Assembly: GCF_003205205.1 (NCBI RefSeq)
Contig: NZ_QJRL01000009.1
Span: 62,001 to 126,000, forward strand
DNA: 64,000 nucleotides
Reading direction: 5' to 3'
Origin: Pseudomonas sp. LB-090624
Lineage (GTDB): Bacteria; Pseudomonadota; Gammaproteobacteria; Pseudomonadales; Pseudomonadaceae
Position numbers and translations under genes: made by a program. Below the pieces are notes generated by a model, which saw only the letters and a program-made list of their open reading frames with translations, did no database searches and was not told where the DNA came from. Below are positions 1-12,789 of the stretch, in pieces; position 1 is the stretch's first letter; every line of letters starts with the position of its first letter.

Positions 1-158
1 TGGCACCCAAGGCAGCGCCGCGCAAGCGCGCGCCGGCCAAGCCCAAGGCTGCAGCGGAGCCCAAAGCGCCTGCCGAGCCCAAGGTAACTGCCCTGCCGGG
101 CGTTAAACCCGCTGTGGCGAAAAAGCCTCGGGCGGTGAAAAAGCCTACTGCCGGTTAA
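1..158 (+). CDS. C-terminal end of a Lys/Ala/Pro-rich protein (partial, possibly DUF2934 family)
   Basis: Open from the window edge (first full codon at base 3) to TAA at 156-158. The visible 51 residues are a low-complexity tail rich in Ala, Pro and Lys, with PKAAPRKR-, AKPKAAAEPK- and KKP-type repeats, so the tail is strongly basic. No folded domain is visible. In Pseudomonas the gene before glgX in the glycogen/trehalose cluster is often a small DUF2934 protein with such a tail; the family name is therefore inferred from position and composition only. Confidence 0.5.
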   Translation, partial: APKAAPRKRAPAKPKAAAEPKAPAEPKVTALPGVKPAVAKKPRAVKKPTAG

Positions 159-311
159 GCCTGTCCCGGCTTTCTTCGCGGGTAACCCCACTGCCACAGG
201 TTCATCACAGGCGCTCAAAGCCATGCAGTACCTGTGGCATCGGGTTTCCCCGTAAACCGGCCACCGCAGGACCGCACATTCCCCTTCCATCACGGCCACT
301 TGAGGATCGTC

Positions 312-2465
312 ATGAGCCCCCGTACCCCAAAGAAAACCCGCTCGGTCGCACCATCGCGCATCCGCGAAGGCATGCCCTTCCCCCTCGGCGCCACCTGGGA
401 TGGCCTTGGGGTCAACTTCGCCCTCTTCTCGGCCAACGCCACCAAGGTCGAACTGTGCCTGTTCGACTCCACCGGCGAACAGGAAATCGAGCGCATCGAG
501 CTGCCCGAATACACTGACGAGATCTACCACGGCTACCTGCCCGACGCGCACCCTGGGCTGGTCTACGGCTACCGCGTGTACGGCCCCTACGAACCGGAAA
601 ACGGCCACCGTTTCAACCCCAACAAACTGCTGATCGACCCGTATGCCAAGCAACTGGTCGGCAGCCTGAAATGGTCCGAGGCATTGTTCGGCTACACCAT
701 CGGCCACCCCGATGGGGACCTGTCGTTCGACGAACGCGACAGCGCGCCTTTCGTACCCAAATGCAAGGTGATCGACCCGGCCTTCACCTGGGGCCGCGAC
801 CAGCGGGTGCAGATACCCTGGGAACGCACGATCATCTACGAGGCGCACACCCGCGGCATCAGCATGCGCCACCCGGCAGTGCCGGAAAAACTGCGCGGCA
901 CCTTCGCCGGCCTGGCCAATGACGAACTGCTCAAGCACATCAAGGACCTGGGCGTTTCCAGCATCGAGCTGCTGCCGATCCACGCCTTCGTCAACGACCA
1001 GCACCTGCTGGACAAGGGCCTGAACAATTACTGGGGCTACAACAGCATCGCCTTCTTCGCGCCGCACCCGCGCTACTTGGCCAGTGGCAAGATCGCCGAG
1101 TTCAAGGAGATGGTCGCGCACCTGCACGATGCCGGGCTGGAAGTGATTCTCGACGTGGTCTACAACCACACTGCCGAAGGCAATGAACGCGGCCCGACCC
1201 TGTCCATGCGCGGTATCGACAACGCCTCGTACTACCGCCTGATGCCGGACGACAAGCGCTACTACATCAACGACTCCGGTACGGGCAACACCCTGGACCT
1301 GAGCCACCCCTGCGTGCTGCAACTGGTCACCGACTCGCTGCGCTACTGGGCCGGTGAAATGCACGTGGACGGCTTCCGCTTCGACCTCGCGACCATCCTT
1401 GGCCGCTACCACGACGGCTATAGCGAGCGCCACGGTTTCCTCGTCGCCTGCCGCCAGGACCCGATGCTGAGCCAGGTCAAGTTGATTGCCGAGCCGTGGG
1501 ACTGCGGCCCGGGCGGCTATCAGGTGGGCAACTTCGCCCCGGGCTGGGCTGAGTGGAACGACCGTTTCCGCGACACCGTACGCGCTTTCTGGAAAGGCGA
1601 CGAGGGCCAACTTGCCGACTTTGCCGCCCGCATGACCGCGTCGGGCGACATGTTCAACAACCGCGGCCGGCGGCCTTACTCCTCGGTCAATTTCATCACC
1701 GCCCACGACGGTTTCACCTTGCGTGACCTGGTGTCGTACAACCACAAGCACAACGAAGACAACGACGAGAACAACCAGGACGGGACCGACAACAACCTGT
1801 CGTGGAACTGCGGTGTCGAAGGGCCGACCGATGACCCGGCGGTGAATGCCCTGCGCATGCGCCAGATGCGCAACTACTTCGCCACGTTGCTGCTGGCCCA
1901 AGGCACGCCAATGATCGTGGCCGGCGACGAGTTCAGCCGCACCCAGCACGGCAACAACAATGCCTACTGCCAGGACAGCGAGATCGGCTGGGTGAACTGG
2001 GACCTGGACGAGGAAGGCCAGGAGCTGCTGGCCTTCGTCAAGCGCCTGACCCGCCTGCGCCTGGCCTACCCGGTGCTGCGTCGCTCGCGCTTTTTGGTCG
2101 GCGACTACAATGAGGCGATCGGGGTCAAGGACGTGACCTGGCTGGCACCGGATGGCGGCGAGATGAGCGTGGAGCAGTGGGAAGACCCGCACGGGCGCTG
2201 CCTGGGCATGCTGATCGATGGCCGCGCGCAGGTCAGTGGCATCGCCCGGCCTGGTGCCGAGGCTACCGTGCTGCTGATCGTCAATGCCCACCATGATGTC
2301 GTGCCGTTCAAGTTGCCGACCGTACCCGAAGGCGACTACTGGAGCTGCCTGGTGGACACCGACCGCCCAGAGCTGCGCAAGGGGCAGCACCTGCAGTTCG
2401 ACAGCACCTTCGAGGTGAAGGGCCGGTCGATGCTGCTGATGGTGTTGCAGCATGACGAGGAGTGA
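312..2465 (+). CDS. glgX: Glycogen debranching enzyme GlgX (isoamylase-type, GH13)
   Basis: Hydrolyses alpha-1,6 branches in glycogen/limit dextrin in the cytoplasm. The reading frame is open from a GTG at 234, but ATG 312 (MSPRTPKK) has a GAGG about 7 nt upstream and gives 717 aa, the usual size. An N-terminal CBM48-like domain (PFPLGATWDGLGVNFALF) precedes a GH13 barrel. The catalytic Asp is in VDGFRFDLA, the acid/base Glu in LIAEPWDCGPGG and the third carboxylate in NFITAHDGFTL. The long Asn/Asp-rich loop after HNEDNDENN is typical of GlgX/TreX enzymes. It heads a + strand run followed by the EEP gene; the other glucan genes lie convergently downstream. Confidence 0.95.
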   Translation: MSPRTPKKTRSVAPSRIREGMPFPLGATWDGLGVNFALFSANATKVELCLFDSTGEQEIERIELPEYTDEIYHGYLPDAHPGLVYGYRVYGPYEPENGHRFNPNKLLIDPYAKQLVGSLKWSEALFGYTIGHPDGDLSFDERDSAPFVPKCKVIDPAFTWGRDQRVQIPWERTIIYEAHTRGISMRHPAVPEKLRGTFAGLANDELLKHIKDLGVSSIELLPIHAFVNDQHLLDKGLNNYWGYNSIAFFAPHPRYLASGKIAEFKEMVAHLHDAGLEVILDVVYNHTAEGNERGPTLSMRGIDNASYYRLMPDDKRYYINDSGTGNTLDLSHPCVLQLVTDSLRYWAGEMHVDGFRFDLATILGRYHDGYSERHGFLVACRQDPMLSQVKLIAEPWDCGPGGYQVGNFAPGWAEWNDRFRDTVRAFWKGDEGQLADFAARMTASGDMFNNRGRRPYSSVNFITAHDGFTLRDLVSYNHKHNEDNDENNQDGTDNNLSWNCGVEGPTDDPAVNALRMRQMRNYFATLLLAQGTPMIVAGDEFSRTQHGNNNAYCQDSEIGWVNWDLDEEGQELLAFVKRLTRLRLAYPVLRRSRFLVGDYNEAIGVKDVTWLAPDGGEMSVEQWEDPHGRCLGMLIDGRAQVSGIARPGAEATVLLIVNAHHDVVPFKLPTVPEGDYWSCLVDTDRPELRKGQHLQFDSTFEVKGRSMLLMVLQHDEE

Positions 2466-2511
2466 ACCGTGATAACCCAGGCGGGTCCTACATCGTAATC
2501 GCAATCCCCTA

Positions 2512-2542
2512 CCTGTGGGGGGGCCATGCCCGCCCCCGCAGG
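2512..2542. repeat. GC-rich hairpin between glgX and the EEP gene
   Basis: Near-perfect inverted repeat CCTGTGGGGG / CGCCCCCGCAGG around a short loop, 46 nt after the glgX stop and 43 nt before the next start. It could be a REP-like element or attenuate read-through from glgX. It has no T tract, so it is a weak terminator candidate. Confidence 0.45.
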
Positions 2543-2585
2543 CTTTAGCGGTTGCACTCAGACTGGGTTGATTTCAGGAGGAATC

Positions 2586-3380
2586 GTGAGCCTCGAAGCC
2601 GGCAGTAAAGGTTTCGCCAGTGTCAACCAGGCCCCAGCCGTGAAGCGGCTGCGGGTGCTGACGGTGAACACGCACAAGGGCTTCACCGCCTTCAACCGGC
2701 GGTTCATCCTGCCGGAGCTGCGCGAGGCGGTACGCAGCACCCAGGCCGACATCGTCTTCCTCCAGGAAGTGCTCGGCAGCCACGACCGACACGCTGCACG
2801 CTACCCTGGCTGGCCACAGACCTCGCAGTACGAGTTCCTCGCTGACAGCATGTGGAGCGACTTTGCCTACGGCCGCAATGCCGTCTACCCGGACGGCCAC
2901 CACGGCAACGCGCTGTTGTCCAAATACCCGATCGTCGAGCACCGCAACCTCGATGTGTCGATCACCGGCCCCGAGCGCCGAGGCCTGCTGCACTGCATCG
3001 TGGAGGTGCCCGGCCAAGGCCAGGTGCACGCGGTCTGCGTCCACCTGTCACTGCTGGAAAGCCACCGTCAGAAGCAACTACAGCTGCTGCGCAAATTGCT
3101 GGATGCGTTGCCGGTCGACGCACCGGTGATCATCGCCGGCGATTTCAACGACTGGAAGGCGCATGGCAATCGCACCCTCGGGTTGCAACGTGACCTGCAC
3201 GAGGCGTTCGAGCGCCATCATGGCCACCTCGCCCGCACCTACCCTGCTCGCCTGCCCTTGCTGCGCCTGGACCGGATCTACCTGCGCAACGCCGAAAGCC
3301 ACGGGCCGCGGATTCTGGGGCACAAACCTTGGTCGCACCTGTCAGATCACCTGCCGTTGGCGGTGGAAGTACACCTCTAG
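2586..3380 (+). CDS. Endonuclease/exonuclease/phosphatase (EEP) family protein, YbhP-like
   Basis: 264-residue EEP-fold metal-dependent phosphodiesterase or phosphatase. The start is GTG 2586, preceded by a strong AGGAGGAATC; an upstream in-frame ATG at 2526 has no such site. Family motifs: VNTHKGF near the N-terminus, FLQEVLGSH (metal-binding Glu), VHLSLLE in the middle, GDFNDWK, and the C-terminal SDHLPL carrying the catalytic Asp-His. No signal peptide is seen. In other pseudomonads the orthologous cluster pairs an EEP protein with a phospholipase-D-type cardiolipin synthase; no such partner lies here. Substrate unknown. Confidence 0.85.
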   Translation: MSLEAGSKGFASVNQAPAVKRLRVLTVNTHKGFTAFNRRFILPELREAVRSTQADIVFLQEVLGSHDRHAARYPGWPQTSQYEFLADSMWSDFAYGRNAVYPDGHHGNALLSKYPIVEHRNLDVSITGPERRGLLHCIVEVPGQGQVHAVCVHLSLLESHRQKQLQLLRKLLDALPVDAPVIIAGDFNDWKAHGNRTLGLQRDLHEAFERHHGHLARTYPARLPLLRLDRIYLRNAESHGPRILGHKPWSHLSDHLPLAVEVHL

Positions 3381-3698
3381 CAATCATTCTTCATAGCCAG
3401 CCGGCGGCAAATAGCGAACCCCGCTATGCAATGGTCTTTCTACAGCAATATCAATCAGTTGGTGCAAAGCACGAAAGATGAACGGTTCCTTCACGCTTTC
3501 TTGACGCAAGCGTCGTCCTCTCCTTAGCTGAACATTATCTAGTAGTAAAGATCTCGCGCCGGGCCTCTAGCTCGCGCCTTTGTGCGCGCTTGCGAAAGCT
3601 GGCGTGCTGGTTTGGGTCGCCCTCTGTTTTTGCCGTACAGCTCGTGACAACAGGCCAGGTCCTCGGGCTGTACCCCACAAAAACAAAGGAGATCCGCC
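3381..3698. other. Intergenic region before the autotransporter-barrel gene
   Basis: 318 bases without a convincing gene. Short frames here lack ribosome sites and Pseudomonas codon bias. The end carries a good ribosome site (AAAGGAGATCCGCC) for the ATG at 3699. A TTGACG at 3501-3506 has no matching -10 at 16-18 nt, so no promoter is called. Confidence 0.5.
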
Positions 3699-4775
3699 AT
3701 GAAAAACACCTCGGGCCCCAAAAGCTTCGACCGTATTTTCTACGCGGTTTCCACGTCGCTGCTTCTGGCAACCCCGGTGGAAACCTTCGCGTACGAGCTG
3801 CAGGATGACCCCCTATCACCCCGTTATCTGCAACAGGCGGCAGTACCGCAGCTGTCACTTGATCCGGTGAGCGCCAGTGGCTTGAGTATCGGTACCTTGA
3901 ATGCGTTTTCACAGCAAATGAGCGGGCGTCACGGCCAGGCCGCACCGGACCTTATCGCCAGCCAGTGGTCGCAATTCTTTCCCACTGGCACACGCAACGG
4001 AGCGCAGCCTCCAGAGCAGCTGGAAGCTCCCAGCCAGCAGTTGATGATCGGCCCAGACCTGTTCGTGCGCGAGACGGCCGCGGGCAATGTGCACCGGGCG
4101 GGGATTTTCGTGGGGCAAAACAATTTGCAGAGCAGCTTCAACGGCATGCGCCCGCTGCTGGGCGACAAGCAACGCAACGCCGTGAACCTGAGCGGGGAAA
4201 GCCTGGGCGTATATTGGAGCATGACCCATGAGCAGGGCTGGCACCTTGATGCCGTGGCAATGGGTTCGCGGATCGATGTGATGGGCCGGGGCGAAAACGG
4301 CCAGCGCCTTGATGAAAGCGGCCATGCAATGACGTTCTCGGTGGAAGGCGGCTACCCGATCCGCCTGGGCGGCAACTGGGTCATCGAACCTCAGGCACAG
4401 TTGATCAACCAGCAGTTCTTCCCTGGCAACCAGGTGCAGGAGGAGACCCTGCAGGCCTTCGACAGCCAGCCGAGCTGGAGCGGCCGGGTCGGTGCCAAAC
4501 TGTCCGGGCGCTACGAAGTGCGCGGCATGCCGATCGAGCCCTATGTGCGGACCAACGTGTGGTATGACTTCAGCAATGCCGATGAGGTGAAGCTGGACCA
4601 GGTCGACAAGATCTCCAGTTCGCGCTATTCGACCACGGTGGAATTGGGGTTGGGGTTGGTGGCACGAGTGACACCGGCAGTGGCGTTATTCGTGAGTGCC
4701 GATTACAGCAGTGATGTGGATGACAACGATCTGAATGGACTGATTGGCAGCCTGGGTGTGCGGATGCGGTGGTAG
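3699..4775 (+). CDS. Autotransporter-type outer-membrane beta-barrel protein lacking a long passenger
   Basis: 358 aa with ATG 3699 behind AAGGAGATCCGCC. Residues 1-30 form a slightly long signal-like sequence (hydrophobic FYAVSTSLLLATPVETFA). The remainder has a low-Cys, Gly- and aromatic-rich alternating pattern typical of an autotransporter translocator domain: GVYWSMTHEQGWHLDAVAMGS, then GGYPIRLGGNWVIEPQAQL. It ends in SLGVRMRW with a terminal aromatic, the outer-membrane insertion signature. About 130 residues precede the barrel, so any passenger is very short. It lies between glgX and glgB, a position without obvious metabolic logic. Surface or porin-like function is inferred. Confidence 0.75.
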   Translation: MKNTSGPKSFDRIFYAVSTSLLLATPVETFAYELQDDPLSPRYLQQAAVPQLSLDPVSASGLSIGTLNAFSQQMSGRHGQAAPDLIASQWSQFFPTGTRNGAQPPEQLEAPSQQLMIGPDLFVRETAAGNVHRAGIFVGQNNLQSSFNGMRPLLGDKQRNAVNLSGESLGVYWSMTHEQGWHLDAVAMGSRIDVMGRGENGQRLDESGHAMTFSVEGGYPIRLGGNWVIEPQAQLINQQFFPGNQVQEETLQAFDSQPSWSGRVGAKLSGRYEVRGMPIEPYVRTNVWYDFSNADEVKLDQVDKISSSRYSTTVELGLGLVARVTPAVALFVSADYSSDVDDNDLNGLIGSLGVRMRW

Positions 4776-4785
4776 GCAGGGCAAG

Positions 4786-4813
4786 CCTCTTCGCGGGTTG
4801 ACCCGCGAAGAGG
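4786..4813. terminator. Perfect 13-bp hairpin between convergent genes (REP-like, bidirectional terminator)
   Basis: CCTCTTCGCGGGT, a 2-nt TG loop, then ACCCGCGAAGAGG, located 10 nt after the barrel gene and 17 nt after the glgB stop. The CTTCGCGGGT/ACCCGCGAAG core resembles the abundant REP elements of P. putida. Its position between convergent stops suggests a shared transcription end. Confidence 0.7.
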
Positions 4814-4830
4814 CGAGTACAGGAAACGGG

Positions 4831-7037
4831 TCAGGCCGGCTTCATCACCAGTACACCCAGCGGCGGCAGGTTCAATGCCAGCGACAATGGCTGCCCATGG
4901 CTGGCCACTGCCTCACTGGCCACTGCCCCCAAATTGCCCACGTTCGACCCGGCATACAGCTCGGCATCGCTGTTCAGCAGCTCCTGCCAACGCTCGCCGA
5001 ACGGCACGCCAATCCGGTAGCCCTCACGCGGCACCGGGGTGAAGTTGGCCACCACCAGCACCGGCTCACCGCTGCTGCCCCAGCGCAGCCAGGCGTACAC
5101 GCTGTTTTGCGCGTCGTCACCGATCAGCCACTGGAAGCCCTGCGGCTGGCAATCCTGCTCGTGCAGCGCCGGCACTTCGCGGTAGAGACGGTTGAGGTCG
5201 CCCACCAGGCGCTGCACGCCCTGGTGCTCGGGGTATTGCAGCAGGTACCAGTCCAGTTCGCTGTCGTGGTTCCACTCACGCCACTGGCCGAACTCGCAGC
5301 CCATGAACAGCAGCTTCTTGCCCGGGTGGGCCCACATGAAGGTGAGGTAGGCGCGCAGGTTGGCGAATTTCTGCCAGCGGTCGCCGGGCATCTTGTCGAT
5401 CAGCGAGTGCTTGCCGTGCACCACCTCATCATGGGAAATGGGCAGGATGAAGTGCTCGGAATAGGCGTAGATCAGCCCGAAGCTCATCTCGTTGTGGTGA
5501 TAGGTGCGGTGCACCGGGTCGTTCTGGATGTAGTGCAGGGTGTCGTGCATCCAGCCCATGTTCCACTTGTAGGCAAAGCCCAGGCCGCCCTGTTGGGTAG
5601 GTTGGCTGACCCCGGGCCAGGCGGTGGACTCTTCGGCGATGATCAGCGCGCCCGGGGCCTCGTGTGCTGCCACGCCGTTGAGGTGGCGGATGAAGTCGAT
5701 GGCTTCCAGGTTCTCGCGCCCGCCGTGGCGGTTGGGCACCCACTCGCCGGCCTTGCGCGAATAGTCGCGGTACAGCATCGAGGCGACCGCATCGACCCGC
5801 AGGCCGTCGATGTGGAAGTGCTTCAGCCAGTGCAGCGCCGAGGCCATCATGAAGCCACGCACCTCGTTGCGGCCCAGGTTGTAGATCAGCGTGTTCCAGT
5901 CCTGGTGGTAGCCTTCCAGCGGGTTGTCGTATTCGTACAGGGCCGTACCGTCAAAGCGCGCCAGGCCGTGTTCATCAGTCGGGAAGTGCGCCGGTACCCA
6001 GTCCAGCAGCACACCGATACCGCCCTGGTGACAGGCATCGATGAAGGCGGCAAAGTCCTCGGCCGTGCCGTAGCGCGAGGTGGGTGCGAACATCGACAGC
6101 GGCTGGTAGCCCCAGGAACCACCGAACGGGTGCTCCATGATCGGCAGCAGTTCGATATGGGTGAAGCCCAGCGCCTGCACATACGGCACCAGACGTTCGG
6201 CCAGTTCGCGCCAGTTGTAGTAGCGCCCGACTTCGCCCGCTTCGTCCAGCTCGCAACGCCATGAGCCCGGGTGCAGTTCGTAGATCGACAGTGGCGCGTT
6301 GTAGCCATGGCGCTGGGCGCGTTGCGCCATCCATTCATGGTCTTGCCAGGCATGGCTGAGCGCACCGGCCACCTTGGACGCCGTGCTCGGCGGCAGTTCG
6401 GTGGCGCGGGCCAGCGGGTCAGCCTTCAACGGCAAGATGCCATCCTTGCCGAGCACTTCGAACTTGTAGGTTTCCCCCACGCCCAGGCGCGGGATGAACA
6501 GTTCCCACACCCCGGCACTGTGACGCAGGCGCATAGGGTGGCGGCGGCCGTCCCAGTTGTTGAAGTCACCGACCACCGAGACCCGCCTGGCGTTGGGAGC
6601 CCAGACCGAGAAGCAGACGCCGTCGATACCCTCGACCTGGATCGGCTGCGCACCGAAACGCCCGGACAGGTCGCGGTGGTTGCCTTCGGCGAACAGGTGC
6701 AGGTCCATGTCACCCAGCTGCGGCCCGAAGCTGTAAGGGTCCTCGGTGACCTGCTCACCCCCGGCCCAGCCAATTTGCAACAGGTAGGGCTGTGCCTCAT
6801 CGAGGTGCGCGCTGAACAACCCGGGCAGGCTGCCCTGCTCCATTTCGGCGAGGATGCGCCCGTCATGCCGGGCGAGGATGCGCGCATTCAGGGCAGTGGG
6901 CAGGAAGGCACGAACCACCTGCCCGCCTGCGCCGTCGCCGTGGGGGCCGAGTACCGCAAATGGATCGGCGTGTTCGGCGCGGGCCAGGGCATCGAGGTCC
7001 CGTTGCCGAAGGCCGCCGTTTTCACGCGTTGTTACGT

Positions 7038-7041
<4 letters not shown>
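4831..7041 (-). CDS. glgB: 1,4-alpha-glucan branching enzyme GlgB (GH13)
   Basis: 736 aa. Introduces alpha-1,6 branches into alpha-glucan. An N-terminal GlgB-N/CBM48 region ([12 protein letters not shown]; later [21 protein letters not shown]) precedes the GH13 barrel. Catalytic nucleophile Asp is in [14 protein letters not shown], Glu in [16 protein letters not shown], and the third Asp in [10 protein letters not shown]. The C-terminus has an all-beta domain ending GVLVMKPA. Its ATG overlaps the treS stop as ATGA (7038-7041), so translation is probably coupled. With TreS-Mak and GlgE it completes the GlgE route, in which maltose-1-phosphate is polymerised and then branched. Confidence 0.96.
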
Positions 7042-10358
<3,317 letters not shown>

Positions 10359-10432
10359 GTGCGACTCCTTTCAATTGCATGCACAGACATCCGAGCTTGC
10401 TCGATCCCACAGGGGGCACAGTCAGAGCCTGG

Positions 10433-12451
10433 TTAACGGGCTTTTTCGATGCGCCAGATGCCGAACGGCTGGTGCCAGGGCTCTATGCGCAGCCATTGGG
10501 TCTTGCCGTACCATGACCAGCGGTGGCCGTTCATCAGGTCTTCACCCTGGGTTTCGGCGTTGTCGTCCAGCCCCAACTCCCATAATGGCAACTCGAAGTG
10601 CGCCTCTTGGGCGTTGTGCGGGTCGAGGCTGACCGCCACCAGGATGTAGTTGTCGCGCTCGGGCGTGCGCTTGGCGAAGTACAGGATGTTGTCGTTCCAG
10701 CAATTGAAGAACGCCACGCCGAGGTGGGTTTGCAACGCAGGGTTCTGCCGGCGGATGCGATTGAGCTGGGCGATTTCGGCAATGATGTTGCCGGGTTGGC
10801 TGAAATCGCGCGGGCGCAGCTGGTACTTCTCCGAATCCAGGTATTCCTCCTTGCCGGGCAACGGCGTGCCCTCGCACAGCTCGAAGCCCGAATACATGCC
10901 CCACAAGCCCGAGCCCATGGTGGCCAGCGCGGCGCGTATGAGGAACCCGGCGCGGCCAGAGGTATGCAGGAAGAACGGGTTGATGTCCGGCGTGTTGACG
11001 AAGAAATTGGGCCGGTAGCACTGGCTCCACGGCGGCTGGTTGAGTTCCTCGAAGTACTCGCTCAGTTCCTTTTTGGTATTGCGCCAGGTGAAGTACGTGT
11101 AGCTCTGCGCATAGCCGACCTTGCCCAGGCGCGCCATCATCGCAGGCTTGGTGAACGCCTCGGCGAGGAAGATCACCTCTGGGTACTGGCTGCGCACATT
11201 GGCGATCAGCCATTGCCAGAACGGCAGCGGCTTGGTGTGCGGGTTGTCGACGCGGAAGGTTTTGACGCCCTCCTCGACCCAGCCGATGACCACGTCGCGC
11301 AAGGCCAGCCACAGGCTGGGCACGGCATCGGGGGCGTAGAAGTCGACGTTGACGATGTCCTGGTACTTCTTCGGCGGGTTCTCGGCGTAGCGGATGGTGC
11401 CGTCCGGGCGCCAGCTGAACCAGCCCGGGTGCTCCTTGAGCCACGGGTGGTCCTGGGAGCACTGGATGGCGAAATCGAGGGCGATTTCCAGGCCGTGTTC
11501 CGCAGCCGCAGCCACCAGACGGCGGAAGTCATCGCGGCTGCCGAGTTGCGGGTGGATCGCCTCGTGGCCGCCTTCTGCGCTGCCGATGGCATACGGGCTA
11601 CCCGGGTCGCCCGGTTCGGCCTTGAGCGCATTGTTGCGGCCCTTGCGGTGCTGCATGCCTATGGGGTGAATGGGCGGGAAGTACAACACGTCGAAGCCCA
11701 TGTCACGAATCATCGGCAGGCGTTCGTGCACATCATTGAAGGTGCCATGCCGTTGGGGGTCATCGGTGATGGAGCGCGGGAACAGTTCGTACCAACTGGC
11801 GAACTGCGCCGCCGGGCGGTCGACATCCACCGGAAACTCACGGCTGCGGGCCAGGTAGCTGCGGTGTTCGGCTTCGCTCATCAGGCGGCTGGTGGTGGGG
11901 TCGAGAAGCAGTGCCACCTGGTCGTCGACACCCAACTCGCCCATGCGCTGTTGCAGGGCCTGCAACGCTTCACGCAGGGCGCCGTTGCACAAGGCAATGC
12001 CCTGGCCCAGCATCAAGCGACCTTCTTCCAGCTCCAACCTGACCTCGACACCGGCGTGGTACTTCTTCTCCAGGTCGTGGCAGTACGTGGCGAACGGGTC
12101 GATCCAGGCCTCGATGCTGAACCGGTGCGGGCCTAGCTCGGTGGGGGTGAATTCGGCCAGCCACAGGTCGTTGCCCGGCGACTGCATGGGCACGCAATGC
12201 CAGCGCCGGCTGTTGGCCTGGCGCCAGTTGAGCATCACCGCCAGGCGGTCGTGGCCATCGCTGTAAACCTTGCTGCTGACCGCAACTGGCTGGCCGCTGA
12301 TGGCCTTGGCGGCGAAGGTGCCAGCGTCGAGCACGGGTTGGGTGTCTTCGATGACGATGCGCGGCGCCAACAGCGCCTGGGACAGGCCAATGGCCTGATC
12401 CGGGTGATCGTTCGCCGTGGGCACGCTTTCAAAGGGCTCGTTTCGTGACAT
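10433..12451 (-). CDS. glgE: Alpha-1,4-glucan:maltose-1-phosphate maltosyltransferase GlgE (GH13_3)
   Basis: 672 aa. Transfers maltosyl units from alpha-maltose-1-phosphate to the non-reducing end of alpha-1,4-glucan. Motifs: YFPPIHPIG, the nucleophile Asp in VKTFRVDNPHTKP, acid/base Glu in VIFLAEAFTKP, and HPWLKEHPGWF. The N-terminal ~190 residues form the beta-sandwich domain specific to GlgE (RIVIEDTQPVLDAG onward). Start ATG 12451 is preceded by a GGGAG-type site. It heads the glgE-treS-glgB operon on -. Confidence 0.95.
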   Translation of the reverse strand: MSRNEPFESVPTANDHPDQAIGLSQALLAPRIVIEDTQPVLDAGTFAAKAISGQPVAVSSKVYSDGHDRLAVMLNWRQANSRRWHCVPMQSPGNDLWLAEFTPTELGPHRFSIEAWIDPFATYCHDLEKKYHAGVEVRLELEEGRLMLGQGIALCNGALREALQALQQRMGELGVDDQVALLLDPTTSRLMSEAEHRSYLARSREFPVDVDRPAAQFASWYELFPRSITDDPQRHGTFNDVHERLPMIRDMGFDVLYFPPIHPIGMQHRKGRNNALKAEPGDPGSPYAIGSAEGGHEAIHPQLGSRDDFRRLVAAAAEHGLEIALDFAIQCSQDHPWLKEHPGWFSWRPDGTIRYAENPPKKYQDIVNVDFYAPDAVPSLWLALRDVVIGWVEEGVKTFRVDNPHTKPLPFWQWLIANVRSQYPEVIFLAEAFTKPAMMARLGKVGYAQSYTYFTWRNTKKELSEYFEELNQPPWSQCYRPNFFVNTPDINPFFLHTSGRAGFLIRAALATMGSGLWGMYSGFELCEGTPLPGKEEYLDSEKYQLRPRDFSQPGNIIAEIAQLNRIRRQNPALQTHLGVAFFNCWNDNILYFAKRTPERDNYILVAVSLDPHNAQEAHFELPLWELGLDDNAETQGEDLMNGHRWSWYGKTQWLRIEPWHQPFGIWRIEKAR

Positions 12452-12590
12452 CGACCTTGCTCCCTCAGGCTGGTGGCGGTAAGGGTTCAGAGCCGGGCAC
12501 AGGCGGGGGGTTCAAAATAATTGAGCGAACGGCAGCTGCCAGCGGTCAGAGCCTACAGCACCTCTTCACCCACCCACGCGAGGTCAGGCC

Positions 12591-12752
12591 ATGAACATTC
12601 CCATTCCACCGGAAACCCCCGATCCGAACATCGACGACCCGAGCTTGCCGCCACCCGTACCGGAAGAAGACCCGGACGAGCTGCCGATCAAGCCGACCGT
12701 GCCGCCGACGGTAGGTGACCCGCCGAGCCAGGAGCCACCGGTGAAGGCTTAA
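12591..12752 (+). CDS. 53-residue proline-rich acidic protein of unknown function
   Basis: Short frame ATG 12591 to TAA 12752 with a GAGGTCAGGCC ribosome site. The product begins MNIPIPPETPDPNIDDP and contains about 20 prolines and 11 Asp/Glu, with PP-P-D/E repeats and a final VKA. No Cys, membrane segment or known domain is visible, so it is probably disordered. It is divergent from glgE (about 140 nt between starts) and convergent with the acyl-CoA synthetase gene. Function not recognised. The ribosome site and clean coding pattern support a real gene. Confidence 0.6.
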   Translation: MNIPIPPETPDPNIDDPSLPPPVPEEDPDELPIKPTVPPTVGDPPSQEPPVKA

Positions 12753-12768
12753 GGGTAGACCAGGTTGG

Positions 12769-12789
12769 TGTGCTGGCAGGGCCGGCACA
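12769..12789. terminator. Hairpin between the small Pro-rich gene and the acyl-CoA synthetase gene
   Basis: TGTGCTGGC AGG GCCGGCACA forms a 9-bp stem with one G-T pair, between two convergent stop codons (12752 and 12790). There is no clear T run, so it is a weak or factor-assisted terminator candidate. Confidence 0.35.

Noticed and set aside
3501..3540. TTGACG as a promoter -35 for the autotransporter-barrel gene
   Set aside because: No acceptable -10 at 16-18 nt; the nearest TATTAT-like hexamer is about 27 nt away.
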